From Bullera alba (lineage: Eukaryota; Basidiomycota; Tremellomycetes; Tremellales; Bulleraceae), in the NCBI GenBank assembly GCA_001600095.1, contig BCIX01000006.1, positions 992,001-1,056,000 on the forward strand: a stretch of 64,000 nt of DNA, given 5' to 3'. Shown here piece after piece: positions 11,013 through 24,103 of the stretch. The translations under genes were made by a program, and so were the position numbers. The notes under the pieces are model-generated. The model was not told the DNA's origin. It did no database searches and was given only the letters and a program-made list of their open reading frames with translations. Every line of letters starts with the position of its first letter. Within the stretch, counting starts at the first letter, position 1.

Positions 11013-13215
11013 TCAAGCCTCCAGCGCCGGCCTACTCCAATCCCCCACCCCGCCGTCCTCCTTCCACCCCCGCTTCCTCTCCCTCGACAAGAGCGCCGCC
11101 TCGCCCGGCTTGAGATCCTCAATATCCATGCCCACCTCGGTCATCAAATCGACCAAAGCGGCCTCTCGCTCATTATCAAAGATCTCAGCTCGGGCAAGCG
11201 ATTCTGAGAGGTTGGTATCGTATTCCTCCCTCGTGATCTCTTTACCTCCTGTCTTCAACGCCCTGCCATCCGTGCCCGGTCAGTATTGACCGCAGGCGCG
11301 GGCACTGGTCCCACTCACCCGGCTAGAGACCCTCCAACCCAGCTGACCAAGCCGGGCGTCCATCTAGGCGCAGTACCGCCTCCACTGATCCCCTCGGAGC
11401 CGTCAATCGGACACGGGTCGTTCAAAATGGCCACCTTGTCCACGAGGCCGTATAGCGTTTTGTAGGGTTCGTCCTGTCGTTTCCTCCACTGGCGGATCTC
11501 CTCTCGTCTGGCCTGGGGCGAGTGTACCGACATCGAAGGGTCGAGCGGCGCTTCTGAGGACGAGACATCAGGTGGAGGGAGCAATTTCGACTTGAGCGTG
11601 ATGCGCAGGCGCGGAATGAGACCAGGCAGGGAGGCTGTCCCGCCGGTGATCAGCAGAGAGGATATCATAGGGCTCTTGAGGTCCGTGGGCAGCTGAGATA
11701 GAGTCAGGCGCTGCTTCAGAAAAGATCGGCCACTCGGAGACTCACCTTGCTGATACAGTTTAGGATCAAGTCTGGGTGGGATTCGGCCTCGTCCTCAATG
11801 TCTTCTTGGAAAAAGATCTCGCCGGCTCTTTCTCTCACCCAGCCGGGAACGACAAGTCGACTGGGGCCGAACGCACCGTGACCTGCGTTGGTATATAGAG
11901 ACCAATCTTTTGCTGCCGAGGTCGATCTGTATCGGCTGCGCAGTTCCTCGGCGAGCTGCTGATCGATCTGGTCTGATTGACTGGCTGCTGACGGCTCCTC
12001 CATGGTCACATCGGTATCCCGACCGCCGCTGATCGGGATACTCCCGATGAAACATCCCTGCGTGATGACCTTTTCGACCAGATGATCCGTCAATACAGCT
12101 TCGGGCGGAAGAGTGGTTCTGCGTTGGGTGTCTGTCATAGAAGTGGGTGGGTGCTCTAGCTGGCCATGGTGCCGCAGTAAAGCTTTCAACCTGCGATGCA
12201 GGAGACGACCTGCCCGTGGCGTCGATCGAGAGAGGTGGTACATGGGTCTGGAGTAGTACACCTAGAAAGCAATAGTCAGCTGTGGGGCTTGAGCAAAGGT
12301 TGAATCAAGGCAGCGGACAGACCGGTGTCACAGTCGTCTCCAGCCATCCTATGTCCACAACCAAACCGGTTATCCTTCCGCAAGCAGCCAGTGACAGAAG
12401 ACTGGACGGGGTGAACGAGATTGACGGGACCTGACAGAGGACTAACGTCAGCTCAACCCAACCCTGGAATTGCCTATGCGACTCGCCTTTAGGTTATCAA
12501 ACAGAGTCTGCGAGATATGCTCTTTGACATATGACGGCAGATAGGTATTCTCCACAATGATCACCTTGCGGGACTTCGAGTCTGTCATGAGGTATCTGAA
12601 CAACAGGTGTATCAGCAAGCCAACCAATGTGTTAGGGAGATCCACAGGCGTACTTGCTGTATACTTCTCGTATCCTCCTATTGATCCTCGCTGCGATCAA
12701 CCTATTTGCCTCGGCTTCGTCGCCATTCGCTCGATTCAGCTTTCCGAGGTCCAAATCCCACATCTCGCCTGAGGGCGCCTCTCTCTCTTTGCCCTTGTGA
12801 GACTTGGAGAACGGGTCGTAGGATTGAGGCAGGGCCGATTCGTCCGTTTGAGCCCAGAACACGGCTCGAGGCTCTGTCTCTCCCGAGAAGCCAACTTTCC
12901 ATATTCTAGACCCGGGGCTAGGAGAAACTTAGCATTTACATCCTCTAGTGTACAGGCTGCACTTACTCTATTACTATGCGATCCTCTATGCCATATAGAG
13001 AGTGTCGTCGGGAGCTCTACAGGATCGGGTTCTGTCAGTCTGCTAACGAACGAGCTGAAGCAGCAGGCAGCAGTCTGACTCACATAAGCCGGTGAGGCAC
13101 CTTGAGGAGAAGCTCGACTAGGTCCTGCTTGTGTCGTACTCGTGAACGCCGCCCGCTTCGTCGGCGTGACAAAGGGTGCGGCGGGAGTATCACCGCCCGC
13201 TTGCAAGGACGCCAT
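11013..13215 (-). CDS. ARP10: actin-related protein 10 (dynactin pointed-end Arp)
   Basis: Exons: 13215-13084, 13016-12967, 12917-12654, 12595-12487, 12430-12323, 12261-11746, 11692-11319, 11262-11013; 600 aa. Joined exons 2-3 give IVIDPGSRIWKVGFSGETEP, the actin phosphate-1 loop in Arp form. Exons 4-5 give KVIIVENTYLPSYVKEHISQ and VPSISFTPSSLLSLAACGRI, TGLVVDIGWLETTVTPVY, matching the Arp10/Arp11 phosphate-2 region. Exons 6-8 supply LLITGGTASLPGLIPRL and WVGGSLAGALKTGGKEITREEYD, the adenosine loop and actin C-terminal signature. It is longer than actin because of inserted hydrophilic loops. In fungi Arp10 caps the Arp1 filament of dynactin. The intron after exon 4 begins with GC rather than GT. 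It shares a 373-bp divergent promoter with RRP5. Confidence 0.87.
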
Positions 13216-13588
13216 CAGCTGCACTGAGGGCCGAGGATTGAGACTAAGGAGGAGCGATGCTCGGTTGCATTTGAGAACATGAGAACCTCGCTGAATTCGC
13301 TTTTGCTGCTGCTGCTGCGACGCGTTGAGCAGAGAGATCTGAAACAACAGGGGAAGAGCCCGGAGTTTATCTACTCCCCTCATGTTTCCACGTGGGAGAG
13401 TCACCTCCACTCTGATGGCCAGAATTTTCAAAATACGACCACCTGCGATCTCCTACTAGTACTGCGAGGAGGTGTGCACGATCTACAGCAACACACCTGG
13501 TAGCATATAGCAGAAGCCCTTCGGTTATAGCAACTGGGGCGAATTTAGTCAGCCCTCAGAACAAAAGGCAAATAGCCAACATCCGACA
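13216..13588. promoter_or_regulatory. divergent promoter region, ARP10 / RRP5
   Basis: Both coding starts (13215 minus, 13589 plus) flank this 373-bp segment. No specific element was recognised. Confidence 0.45.
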
Positions 13589-16500
13589 ATGGCCTACGAA
13601 GGCAAATCCACCGGCGGGTTCAAGTCCTCCAAACCTCGAACATCAGACGCTGGACCTAGCAAACCGAAACAGACGACCGAGCCTCGAGCTGCACCTTCGT
13701 TCGTTTCCACGTTGCAGGATGAAGGAGCAGACTTTCCGCGAGGAGGAGGATCCGCCCTGACGCCCCTTGAGCTCAAGCAGACTCGAGCAGAGGGCAGGAG
13801 AGAGGCAGAGCAGGATGTCGCAAGAGAGGTGAGCGCGAGAGGGATATGATGTTTTTTTTGGATCGAGCTGACCAGATTGTCTTGTTCAGCAAGGGAAAGG
13901 TGTCAAGAGACGGAGACAGATCAGCGAGCGTGAAGCCAAGAGGTTGAAGAAGAACGAGGTGGACGAACAGAGGAAAGAAAGAGACAAGGATACTATCCGA
14001 GTAGAAGAACTCAGCTACAAGGTGCGTTTGAGGTCCTAAGGGTCCGATTGCTAGGTGTCCAGAATGCTGATCTTTGCTCCAGAAATTGATACCCGGTACT
14101 CATTTGTTGACCCGAGTTCACACCGTTCTGCCCCTGCACCTGATCCTCTCCCTGCCCAACAACCTGCTCGCCCACGTTCCTATCACCGAGATCAGCAACA
14201 CCCTCACCAAGCTCATCTCGGCCGAGGAGGAGAGCGACGACGAGGACGAAGACGACAAAATGTCCCAAGCCTCTTCTTCCCATTCCGACACTTCGGGCAA
14301 AGACTCGGCACCGGATCTTGCGCAGCTCTTTGTGCCAGGGCAGTACGTCCCCGCAAAAGTGATCAACTTGTTCCCCACGGCATCGCAATCCTTCATCTCG
14401 CAATACCCCGTGACGGAGACAACGAGGCTCGCTGCCAGAGTGGAGATGAGTCTGATCCCAGCCAAGGTCAACTCGGAAGTCGCGAAGGCGGACTTGAAGA
14501 AAGGCCTGAATCTGTTCGGAGAGGTGCTTAGCGAGGAGGATAAAGGATGGAGAGTCGGCCTTGGCCTCAACAAGGATGAAGGCATGGGGGACATTGAGGG
14601 CTGGTTGCCAAAAACCGAGGCGGCTCATTCTGCCAATGGTGAGTGGACTGCCGTAGACCACTGTGCAACAAGACATTCTGACCGGAGATTATTCAGCCAT
14701 CGTTCCCGGACAATTGCTCGCCGTGTCCATGGCGGATGTCACGGCAGGCGGACGAGTCGTGCAGTTGTCCATCGAGGTCGAGAGATTGGTCGGATCGCTT
14801 CTTGGCGAAGTCAGCAACGTCGGCTCAATACTTCCGGGGCATCTTGTGTCGGCGCTAGTCACAGCGGTTGTGCCCTCGGGACTGAACGTCAAAGTGTGCG
14901 GTTTCTTCGAGGGCACCGTCGATCTCGCTCACGTCGATGCCGGTGGAGAAGATCTGGAGGAGAAGTACAAAATTGGAAAGAAGGTAAGCATCTGATCATC
15001 CATTAGTGCTAGTTTACTAACCATTTTCCATTACAGATCAAAGCTCGAGTTATCTACGACACGCTCAGCTCGACGCCAAGGCACTTCTCCCTATCTCTTC
15101 TACCTCACGTCTTGTCACTCATCAGCCCCGTCATGCCTGGTACCGCAACGCCGCTGGAGCAGGCAGTGCCTATCGGCAAATTGATCTCCAGTGTCAAGAT
15201 CACCCGTGTCTTGCCAGAATGGGGTGTCATGTGCCGAACGGACGACGGGTTGGAGGGCTTTGTGCATGTGAGTTGCATTTCACTGGATTCTTCGGTATCC
15301 TTCTGACATGCTTCGTGACCTCTAGATCAGTCACATCTCTGATGAGCGGATCCCAGCTTTGTCTGGTTCTACGGGTCAGTTCCGCGTGGACACTCTGCAT
15401 CGAGCTCGAGTCATCGGTCATTCGCCCATGGACGGTATCCTGCTGTTGAGTTTCGAGCAGAAAGTGCTGGATCAGGTATTCATGCAAGTGGACGAGTTGA
15501 CCGTCGGTCAAGCATTGAAGGTGAGTAGCTGGTCTCCCTGATTCTGCTGCTGGTCTCACATTGACGTGTTATCCAGGGAACGATACACAAGCTGTCCGAC
15601 AAAGCGCTGTTTGTCAATATCTCTGGCTCGGTTGATGGTGTTGTTTGGCCCCTGCACTACGCCGATATCCGACTCAAGCACCCGGAGAAGAGGTTCAAAG
15701 TCGGTGGAACAGTCAAAGCTCGAGTGTTTGCCCTGGAGCCCGCTCGTTCGCGGGTCATTTTGACTTTGAAGAAGACGTTGGTCGACTCGGACCTCGAGAT
15801 TCCAACTGGATTTGCCGATGCGAAACCGGGAATGATCACGCCCGCCGTTGTGTCAAAGATCCTCGACAAGGGGTGTATCGTCGACCTGTTTGGCGGCCTG
15901 AGGGCGTTCATCCCACAATCGGAAGCCAGTCAGAACTTTATCGCCAAGCTATCCGACATCTTCTTCGTTGGCAAACCCGTCAACGTGAGGATCACAGAGG
16001 TGGACAGTGTGAATGGCAAACTCGTCGCTTCCGTTCGACAAGCTCTACCAACTGCCTTGACCGGCGATTCGCTCAAGATCGGATCCGAAGTGTCCGGGTT
16101 GGTTTCCCAGATCCACGCCGAGCAGGTGGTTGTCAGTCTCATCCCTACTCAGCTCACGGCGTTGTTGTCCCTGAGCAACCTGTCAAATCACCGGCAAGAG
16201 GACATTGAACAGGTTCGATCGAGTCTCAAAGTCGGAGCTAGGCTGGACGATCTTGTCGTCGTTTCCCGGAACGAAAAGAGCGGTCTGCTCATCGTCGCCA
16301 ACAAGCGTACTGGATTGGCATTCCCCTCTGTCAAGGAGAAGAAGTCGACAGAGGGCACTGCCTCTGGGATCTCAAAGGTCGTTAGGGAGATTGACGGTAT
16401 CACACCCGGACAAACCATCTCCGGACAGGTCGTCTCCTACACCCCTCAAGGCACCATGGTCCAGCTTACACCCAGCGTTAGAGGAAGGGTACATCCCACC

Positions 16501-18802
16501 GACGTTTCGGACGACTTTGAAGTCGTTGCCAAAGGACAAGGACCTTTGACCGAGGATGAAATCGCCAAGTGCTACGTGCTCAAGGTCAACCCCAGCACCA
16601 AGATCATCGACCTTAGCACCAGGCAGTCCCGCCTCGAACCCGATAGCGGGGTCGACATCATCGACAAGGAGATCCAAGGTGTTCAGGACTTGAAGGAGGG
16701 CATGCAAATCAGAGGTCTGGTCAAGAACGTCTCGGATCACGGCGTCTTTGTCGCTCTCGGACGGAATACCACCGCTCGAGTCATGATCAAAGAGCTCTTT
16801 GACGAATATGTCAAGGACTGGCAATCCCGATTCGAGGTCAACCAACTGGTGTCCGGAAAGATCGTCTCGATCGACCAGAAAAAGAGGACTGTGGAGATGA
16901 CGCTCAAGAAGAATCCCGACTCGAAGGCGAGCAAGAAGGTCGCTTTGCTAGGTCTGTCCGACTTCACAGAGGGTCAAAAAGTCGTCGCGGTCGTCAAAAA
17001 GGTCGAAGCCTATGGCATGTTCCTCAAGATCGAAGGCAGTGACATATCCGGCTTGTGTCATAAGTCCGAGGTTAGTGGACTTGAATTCCAGAACCAGCCG
17101 TTGCTGCTATACTGACTCACATATAGCTCTCCGACAACAAGAAGCAAGACGTCTCCAAGGCGCTGAAAGGCTTCAGAGCTGGCGACCAAGTCAAAGCCGT
17201 CATCATCTCGATCGACAGGGAGAAGAGACAGGTCAACTTCTCGATCAAAGCCAGTCTCTTCTCAGACAAGGTAGTCAACGGGGATGATGACGAGGAGATG
17301 GCCGAGGATGTCGACGACGCCGAGGCCGGTTCTGACGATGAGGATGATGAGGACGAGGATGCCGATGAAGATCAACTGGAAGGCCTGGACATTGAAGGCG
17401 AGGAGGAGGGCGAGGACGACGTCGAAGAAGAGGAAGAAGAAGAGGATGAAGCGGCTGAGGATGACAGCGACGACGACGAGGTCAAGGTGAGCTATACTGC
17501 GTATGTCCCAATCAAAGCTGACTCCGCATTCCTAGATCGACCTTGCCTCAAAACCCGCTGCGACAACGAAGAAAGCCAAGTCGACCAAGTCAACAGAGCC
17601 CACCGCCAGTCTGAACGTGGCAGGCGGATTCGACTGGACCGGCCAGGATGCCGCTTCGGATGCCGATTCGAACGAGTCATCCGACGAAGACGACGAGGCT
17701 GCTGACGCCACCGCTGCCAAAGTCCGCTCCAAGTCCAAGGGCAAGCAAAGGGCCCTAGACGACCTGACGTCGACAGCGCCCGATGCTAAACCCGAGTCTG
17801 ATACGGATTTCGAGCGAGCTCTTTTGGCTTCGCCAAACTCGTCCTTCCTGTGGATCCAGTATATGTCGTTCCAGCTGCAACTCCATGAGATTGCCAAAGC
17901 CAGGAAAATCGGCAGAACCGCCCTGGAAAAGATCAACTTCCGAGAGGAAGAGGAGAAGTTGAACGTGTGGATGGCGCTGGTCAACCTCGAGATCGGGTTC
18001 GGTGACGATGAGACGAGAGAAAAGGTCTTCAAGGAGGCAGGAGAGTATAATGACAAGAGGACCGTTTTCATCCGATACGCAGAGTCTCTACTCGCCGCGG
18101 GCAAGGAGAATGTGAGTGACGTTGGGTCTTGGTATCTTTTGAGGGAGACCCCAGCTGAATCATGCCCTTCCCCTTAGCTCGCCGAGGACGTGTACAAGAA
18201 GCTAGTCAAGAGGTTTTCTGCCAACCCCGACTCGTGGAGCAGAGCCGCAGAGTATTACTTCAAGAAGGGCGACACGGACGAGGCTCGAGATCTCCTGCCA
18301 CGAAGTCTGAAGAGTCTGGACAAGTCCAAACGTGAGTCAACCAGCTTGATTTCTCCTACTTGGGGAAAATACTGAATACCCCATCTGTAGACGTGGAGAT
18401 GATCGAGAAGATGGCTGTGCTCGAGTTCCGACACGGCGAGGCAGAGAGGGGCAAAACCCTGTTCGAGGGTCTCGTCGATCGATACCCGAAACGACTGGAC
18501 TTGTGGAACGTCTACATTGACCAAATGGCCAAGGTGCAGGACATCCAGGGCGTCCGAGGTCTCTTCTCCCGGGCCCTGGAGCAAAAGCTCACGGCCAAAA
18601 AGGCGAAGTGAGTTTCAAGCCCTTGTACAACAGGGCCAGTTGCTGACGAGTCGCTCTTAGGTTCTTGTTCAAGAAGTGGCTGCATCTTGAGATGAGGCTG
18701 GGTACGACGGCGAGTGCGACAGAGGTCAAGGGTAAAGCGAGCGCTTGGGTCCAAGCGAACACTGCTCCCAAGGCGGATGACGGGGACAGTGACGAGGAGT
18801 AG
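13589..18802 (+). CDS. RRP5: rRNA biogenesis protein RRP5 (S1 repeats + HAT repeats)
   Basis: Twelve exons: 13589-13828, 13890-14021, 14083-14638, 14697-14983, 15037-15267, 15326-15520, 15577-17070, 17127-17486, 17536-18111, 18178-18331, 18391-18607, 18661-18802; 1527 aa (yeast Rrp5 is about 1730). A basic N-terminus leads to SYKKLIPGTHLLTRV and then many S1 RNA-binding repeats. Clear ones include GMQIRGLVKNVSDHGVFVAL, VVAVVKKVEAYGMFLKI and VKAVIISIDREKRQVNFSIK. A long Asp/Glu stretch (exon 8) separates these from HAT/TPR-like helices such as FERALLASPNSSFLWIQYM, EYYFKKGDTDEARDLLPRSL and FEGLVDRYPKRLDLWNVYI. Rrp5 acts in the nucleolus on 90S pre-ribosomes and is needed for both 18S and 5.8S processing. 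All joins keep frame. It is the most intron-rich core gene here after the ER Hsp90. Confidence 0.95.
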
Positions 18803-19142
18803 GCTTTCCGGTCATAACACATAAACTGTATTTTGATGGACATGCACTTGCAATGAGAACATCGGGATAATGAGCTGTGACGGAGTGCTCTGTGGGCACA
18901 TCATGACCTGTCTTGACTTCTGTGTGATCGACTAACCCCCCCATTTCGATGTCTTTGGAGCCCCGCACGTTTCGCTGAGGTGTTGGTCAGAGTGCGCGCT
19001 CTGTCTTCGCCATGTTTTGACCATTCTTGGACCAATCACTCACATCACAAACGGACATACTGCTCCTGTGCCACTCGTAAATTCAGTCACTGTCCACGGA
19101 GGAGGGAGTCGGAGATAGATAGAACAGGACATTCGGACCAGA
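18803..19142. other. intergenic (RRP5 3' / TRS65 5')
   Basis: A 340-bp spacer between two genes on the same strand. A run of C near 18936 is the only visible feature. Confidence 0.5.
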
Positions 19143-21875
19143 ATGCCCTTTACGCCCGCGTCCTCGTCGACCAGCGGTCTTTACGAGGCGATCTTCCACT
19201 CGACTTCGCTGGATCTACACGTACCCCCTGCGGACCACACGCATGTCCCTTCATCTCCAGGCGAGGTATCCGACTGGTGGAGATCACTGAGAGATGCAAC
19301 TGCGAGGAATGTAGCTTTCCTAGGTACGCGACAGTCTCCAACCCTTCCGACGGACAACTGATGGACGTGCCCCGATAGACGAGAAACTGGCGTACTTTGT
19401 TTCCATCGACATCCCCAGCCAGGTTCTCGCAGGCACGAGCAGTAATGGAGGAGACCAGCCTCCTAGCGAGCTACTGCGCTTTCTTGCGAGATTACAGCTC
19501 ACACTGAACGCATCGTTCTTACCGCCCCTATCACCCTTACGCAAAGCCCCTCCGCCGAATCTCGACCTGGATCCCAATGAGACCGCTTCGGCGAGCACCT
19601 TGGCCCCGCCCTCTGCCTCACAAGGACATTTTGCCAGACTTCAGAATGAGCCTCGCTCCTCCCGGGGAGAGGGTTCAAGCTCTGGATCCTTTGGGGACGG
19701 GGGGATACCCATCACGCCAAATCCCTATCCGAGCATGAACGAGGGAGAAGAGCAATACGCCGATGTGGAGGGGGTCACAGTTTGGGAAGGAATGGTCGAG
19801 GTCCCAGAGGATACGATATCTGCGACAGATCACAAAGGGCATGTGGACGTGGACAAGGATAGATGGATTGTCAAGACGCCCGACGGATGGACGGTCATCT
19901 GGAAGGGCGAGGTCCCCATCGGTGGGTATAGCATCTTTTAGACAGAATTTCGATCCTCACTAAGCGATACCTTCTTTAGCCTACGTTCGGACAACAATAC
20001 AGAATCCTCTGCTGTCGCTAACAACTTCGATCACGCTCCGGGACGCCGCGGTTAAAAGGCGGACGACCAACGTGGAGACTGGGTCACTGAACAGCGCTAC
20101 GGAAACGATACAAGGTCCAGCCGAGGATGATAACGTCGAGGCTTCAGACTTCGCTGAGATGGAAGAGATCGACCTTTTGGGCGGTCTCACGGGGGGTGAG
20201 CTATCTGGACCCGTAGTGTTGCATCCGACGTGATGGGGCTGACATATCTAGGCAATGGCATTATGCCGTCGTCTCGGCTTGGAGAGTCTCATCGTCAAGA
20301 CCTGTCATTACCACCCGTGTCGCCCAGCTCTGCCCTTCCCCTCACGGCCATCACACCATCCACTGCTGCGGCTGAATTGACTCCGACGACTGCAGGTTCC
20401 GTGCCCCTACGAGAACGAGCCCAACCGCACATCACCCACGAAGCCGCCTCCACGCTGAGAAAGTCGTACCGCAGGGTCATGTCGCTCTCAATGGGTTTAC
20501 GTGTTCGGATGAGGACCCTCTTCCTACCTCAACTCCTACCCCCAAGGCGAAATGGCAATACGTCTGGTGACCACGACGAGAATGATGGAGAAGGCGAAGG
20601 GGAGAAAAAGGTAGTGCTCTGTGTAGAGGTGGAGAACCCCTCAGAGAGCGAGACCCTCTCACATGGGTTTGAAGTCAAGACTATTTCTGTGGATATTGGT
20701 GGAAAAGGGGGCAAAGCTACTGCTAGTCTGGTGTGTCAACCTTCAGTGAAAGGGTCGGATGGCACGAACAGCGCAGTGTTCCCGCTCAAGCTGGTCCCAG
20801 TGGAACAGTACAACCTCCTCTACGCGGTGCATATCGCTTCCGCCCCCGAGGACAGAAATGGACAAGGCGTGGAGGAAGCTCTTGCCCGGACGCTAGGCAA
20901 AGGCGACGAACAGCGACCTGTAGCAATCACCATCATCGGCAGACCATATGCCATACCACGGACGGCCAACGGATCGCTCGAAGGTTCCGGGGCGGAGAAT
21001 GCTTTAACGACATACCCCACCACCGAGTTCAGCTCTCGTTGGAACTGTACCCTCGACCTAGTCTCGTTTTACGCTTCACTCGCCAATACGACCTTGCCTC
21101 CCGTGGCGGCACAAGCTGCTGCGAGTAGGAACAGAAATAGCAAACCGATACCGACGCCCGCCAATGCCATTGCTGGGGATAAGCGATATTCCCTTGCCAG
21201 CCTCCTAGCCAAGTCTGACGGACAGAATGGGCCCAATGGCAATTCCCACGCGGTACGACCAGGTCAACAGCGCTTGGTGTCCGGTACGACACAGCGGCCG
21301 ATCCCACTACCGACAACAGCGCCCGATGGCCGGGTCATGTCCTACCGAGCTCCCAATCAGAGGTCGATGGAGAGCTACGGTCTATTGGTATCGGTGAAAG
21401 TGCTTTCGGATGGTGGACAGCAGGGTATAGCGCCCTTGGAGGCATTCAGCTTGGAGGTCTTTGTGCATAATCGCACGAACGAGGTCAGGCGATTCAGACT
21501 TAGCGTACCCGGTCCAGACGACTGGACGAATACGATACGGGATATATGGGCCAAGAAGCGGAGGCGGACTGAGGGCGAGGTGGAATGGGGTGTCGAGGAA
21601 ATACGTGAGTCACCCTCTCGTGCGTGGACTATGGAGAGCGACTGATGATATGGCCGGCAGTACTGCGGACGTCGTTGATATCGAATTTGTCGCGATCGCC
21701 GGCATTGATACCGCTGGAGGATGACGTGAGGTGTGGACCATTGTTGCCGGGAGCTAGCATGTCCTCGAGGTTGCGCTTCATCGCCTTGCGTGCCGGCGTA
21801 CACACCCTCGAGAAGATCAGGATAACGGGAGCCAATGACGAGTTTGACTTTGTCATGAGGTGGGTCAAGCGATAA
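19143..21875 (+). CDS. TRS65: TRAPPII trafficking subunit Trs65
   Basis: Exons 19143-19323, 19379-19921, 19980-20195, 20252-21604, 21661-21875; 835 aa. N-terminal block DEKLAYFVSIDIPSQVLAG and VTVWEGMVEVPEDTISA, later GFEVKTISVDIGGKGGKATA and the C-terminal immunoglobulin-like part PLLPGASMSSRLRFIALRAG followed by VHTLEKIRITGANDEFDFVM are characteristic of the Trs65 family. Trs65 helps join two TRAPP complexes into TRAPPII, the Golgi nucleotide-exchange factor for Ypt31/32. The family is fungal and poorly conserved outside the C-terminal end, which fits what is seen. The introns are GT-AG. The identification rests on pattern memory of the family. Confidence 0.75.
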
Positions 21876-22109
21876 CGCTTGTCATCAGCGCGATGCTGAC
21901 CAAAGCCCAAGTCCCGTACTGGACGTCGTAGTTGGCTCAGGATCAAACCCGCAGCAGAGCGGATTCTGACCTGGTTCCGAAACATGCACTCTCACACAGA
22001 CTGCAATCTCAACTACGACTTCCCTCCATCTACCTGGCCACACACTGATTGCTTGAGAATCGTCTTGATACCTCATCGTCTCGACGAATGGACAGAACCC
22101 AAAGGCCGC

Positions 22110-22633
22110 TTAAAGCTCATTATGGACATCGGATGGTGGCCCACATCTCCCTTTCTTGTCGTCGTCGCAATGAAGCTTGAAAGTCGGGACTGAGCACCCT
22201 GTCCCGGAGGGATTATTGATCATTTGCCCTAGCTCGCTCGTGCCGTCTTTGACGAACAGCGTGGTGTAGATTTCCTTGGGGTCGGAGACAAGGCTCAAGT
22301 CACACTACCACAGCCGAGGGATCAGCAAGGGTTGCTCTCTTCACGCTGGGCCATTGAGCCTATACTCACATTGATGACCTTGACGCCATCAGGACTCGCA
22401 GAGTCGGGAATACTGAACTTCACTGGGGTCTCATCACCCTCGGACATCCTGAACGATGACTTGCCGGATGTGAGCGAGGGCGAAGTCATCGATTGGCCAT
22501 TGCGCATGACGACTTGAACGTTGTCAGCAGCGTTGAGCGATACGTCAGTGTTCAGTGACTTCTGGCCGAGGGCGGATGAGACAAAGCTTGACAGAGCAGT
22601 CGCCGCTGTGGTGAGTGTGCTGAAAGAGACCAT
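22110..22633 (-). CDS. small secreted cysteine-containing protein, unknown
   Basis: Exons 22633-22370 and 22304-22110; 152 aa. Residues 1-23 (MVSFSTLTTAATALSSFVSS, then ALG) form a signal peptide with likely cleavage before QK. The mature protein has four cysteines, all in exon 2 (CDLSL, GCSVP, LHCDDD, GRCGPP), so up to two disulphides. No membrane anchor is visible. The intron is phase 0 with a GTGAGT donor. It lies at the edge of an accessory island, downstream of two orphan genes on the same strand. I do not recognise the family. Confidence 0.65.
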
Positions 22634-23257
22634 GCCGATGAGCCTTCAGGATAAGATTTTATGTGCTTGAATGTGATGAGTGTAGGGCTAAGATCTGGTA
22701 AGAAAAGAGTGATATCGCCACTGCACTCTGTGGGAGGACTGGCTGATATGTGCTTAGCTTACGCGTCCGTTGGGGCAACGCCTTCCTCTGCGTACGAAGG
22801 ATTGCAAACCCCTTCACGATGACATCCTGGCTTCGGCCGACGACGATACGTATGGTACCGCCGAACCAAATGGCGTTCAACTCTAGTCCTAATGGCCCGC
22901 AAATCTCGGCGGACTACCGTATCATCATTTGCACGACTGGCAACTGCAGTCATCAAATCTTATGCTTGCAGCATAGGCCCGGATCATCGCTGTCGGTTAT
23001 TGGTGGCACATTGTGCGACATCAGATTCTGTCACATGTCATACTTCGCAATCAAGGCGGATGCCATTCACTGAGTAATGAGTACCGACTCTAGCTGCCTA
23101 GCACGATTAACTTCATGACTGCATCTCTTCAAGGACCCGAAAGGGCGTCAGCATTTACTGTGTTACTAATCACACCGCCAACCTGCTCCTCCTTCACATT
23201 TCCAATGGCCCCGACTCGGCTTCGCTCGGTACTCTTGACTCATATTCCAAAACGAGC
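22634..23257. other. intergenic in accessory island
   Basis: A 624-bp spacer upstream of the small secreted protein gene. No supported frame or repeat was seen. Confidence 0.5.
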
Positions 23258-23890
23258 TTACATTGGCTCGGAAGCCTCAGTGCCAGACCCGCAGTCAAAC
23301 GACTCCAGGGACGCCCTCGATCGGTCACCCAGATCCAAGACGTTCGAGTGCGTGGTCACTGTGTACGTCTCCACTTCCGCAAAATCGAAAGGCCCGTCCT
23401 TGTCTTCAATGGTTTCACCTTTCGAGTTGGTGGTGTACGCGTCAATCTCGCCCATTTGTTCCCCCAAGTTCCCTGACGCAGTGATGTGAAAGTTGGCGCC
23501 GGCTGGGTTCTCCAGTACCGACAGCTTGTACTGAGACTCCTCGTCAGCACGATAGGAAGGTCTAGGCAGGCAAGGCAGCCAACGTGGTGGATATATTGAT
23601 ATGAAGCAACGACTCACCGTCACGGTCGCATCATTGCATTTGCCGTCATATGATGACCTGGAGAAGGTCAGTCTGGCAATTTCACCGCCCTTCATGTGAA
23701 AGCCAGTCCTCTCCGAGACATCGGAAGAGAACCTGGCTCCAATCTCGAGCTTGACGTGAACGTTGGGGCTTGGCGGTCGGAGCCAGTCAGAGATTGCGCC
23801 ACGGATCTCTGTGTAGACAAAGGCGGGGAACGAAAAGACTGAAGTAGCGGCTGCAGTAGCGGTTGCTGCCGTACTGCGAATTGCGTCCAT
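23258..23890 (-). CDS. orphan protein, tandem pair member 1
   Basis: Exons 23890-23618 and 23530-23258; 181 aa when the 87-nt intron is removed. That intron (GTGAGT donor, CTGAC branch, CAG acceptor) has no stop and is a multiple of three, so a 210-aa retained form is possible. The N-terminus (MDAIRSTAATATAAATSVFS) is weakly hydrophobic. It matches tandem member 2 over residues 1-75: both start MD..R.T.AA.T...TS..S.PA and share SDWL.P..P...V and a GGE motif. The intron sits at the equivalent place, phase 0, in both. One Cys pair is present in the spliced form. I do not recognise a known family; a surface or secreted role is only a guess. Confidence 0.55.
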   Translation of the reverse strand: MDAIRSTAATATAAATSVFSFPAFVYTEIRGAISDWLRPPSPNVHVKLEIGARFSSDVSERTGFHMKGGEIARLTFSRSSYDGKCNDATVTVSRCFISIYPPRWLPCLPRPSYRADEESQYKLSVLENPAGANFHITASGNLGEQMGEIDAYTTNSKGETIEDKDGPFDFAEVETYTVTTHSNVLDLGDRSRASLESFDCGSGTEASEPM

Positions 23891-24070
23891 GTTGATACGT
23901 GATAGATGGTAAACGCTGTGTGAACGATGTGGAGAGCTGGCGTTGATCCTGAGTGGCTGGATCTTGGATGGCGATGGAGTAGGAAGTGATGAGTGTAAAG
24001 TCTCGCCACTTAATCCTTCTGAGCTCTTACCTATGACTGATGAGCAGTGCTATGAGCTAATACCAGAGTC

Positions 24071-24103
24071 TTCGCTCGATAAGAAAGGAGGGACAGCCAA
24101 GTC
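24071..24103 (+). repeat. promoter-duplicated motif, copy a
   Basis: The motif starts TTCGCTCGATAAGAAAGGAG and ends CAAGTC, preceded by ATACCAGAG at 24060-24068. It is about 180 bp upstream of the orphan gene starting at 23890. Confidence 0.55.

Noticed and set aside
14011..14676. Minus-strand frame of 221 codons
   Set aside because: Antisense shadow of RRP5 exon 3.
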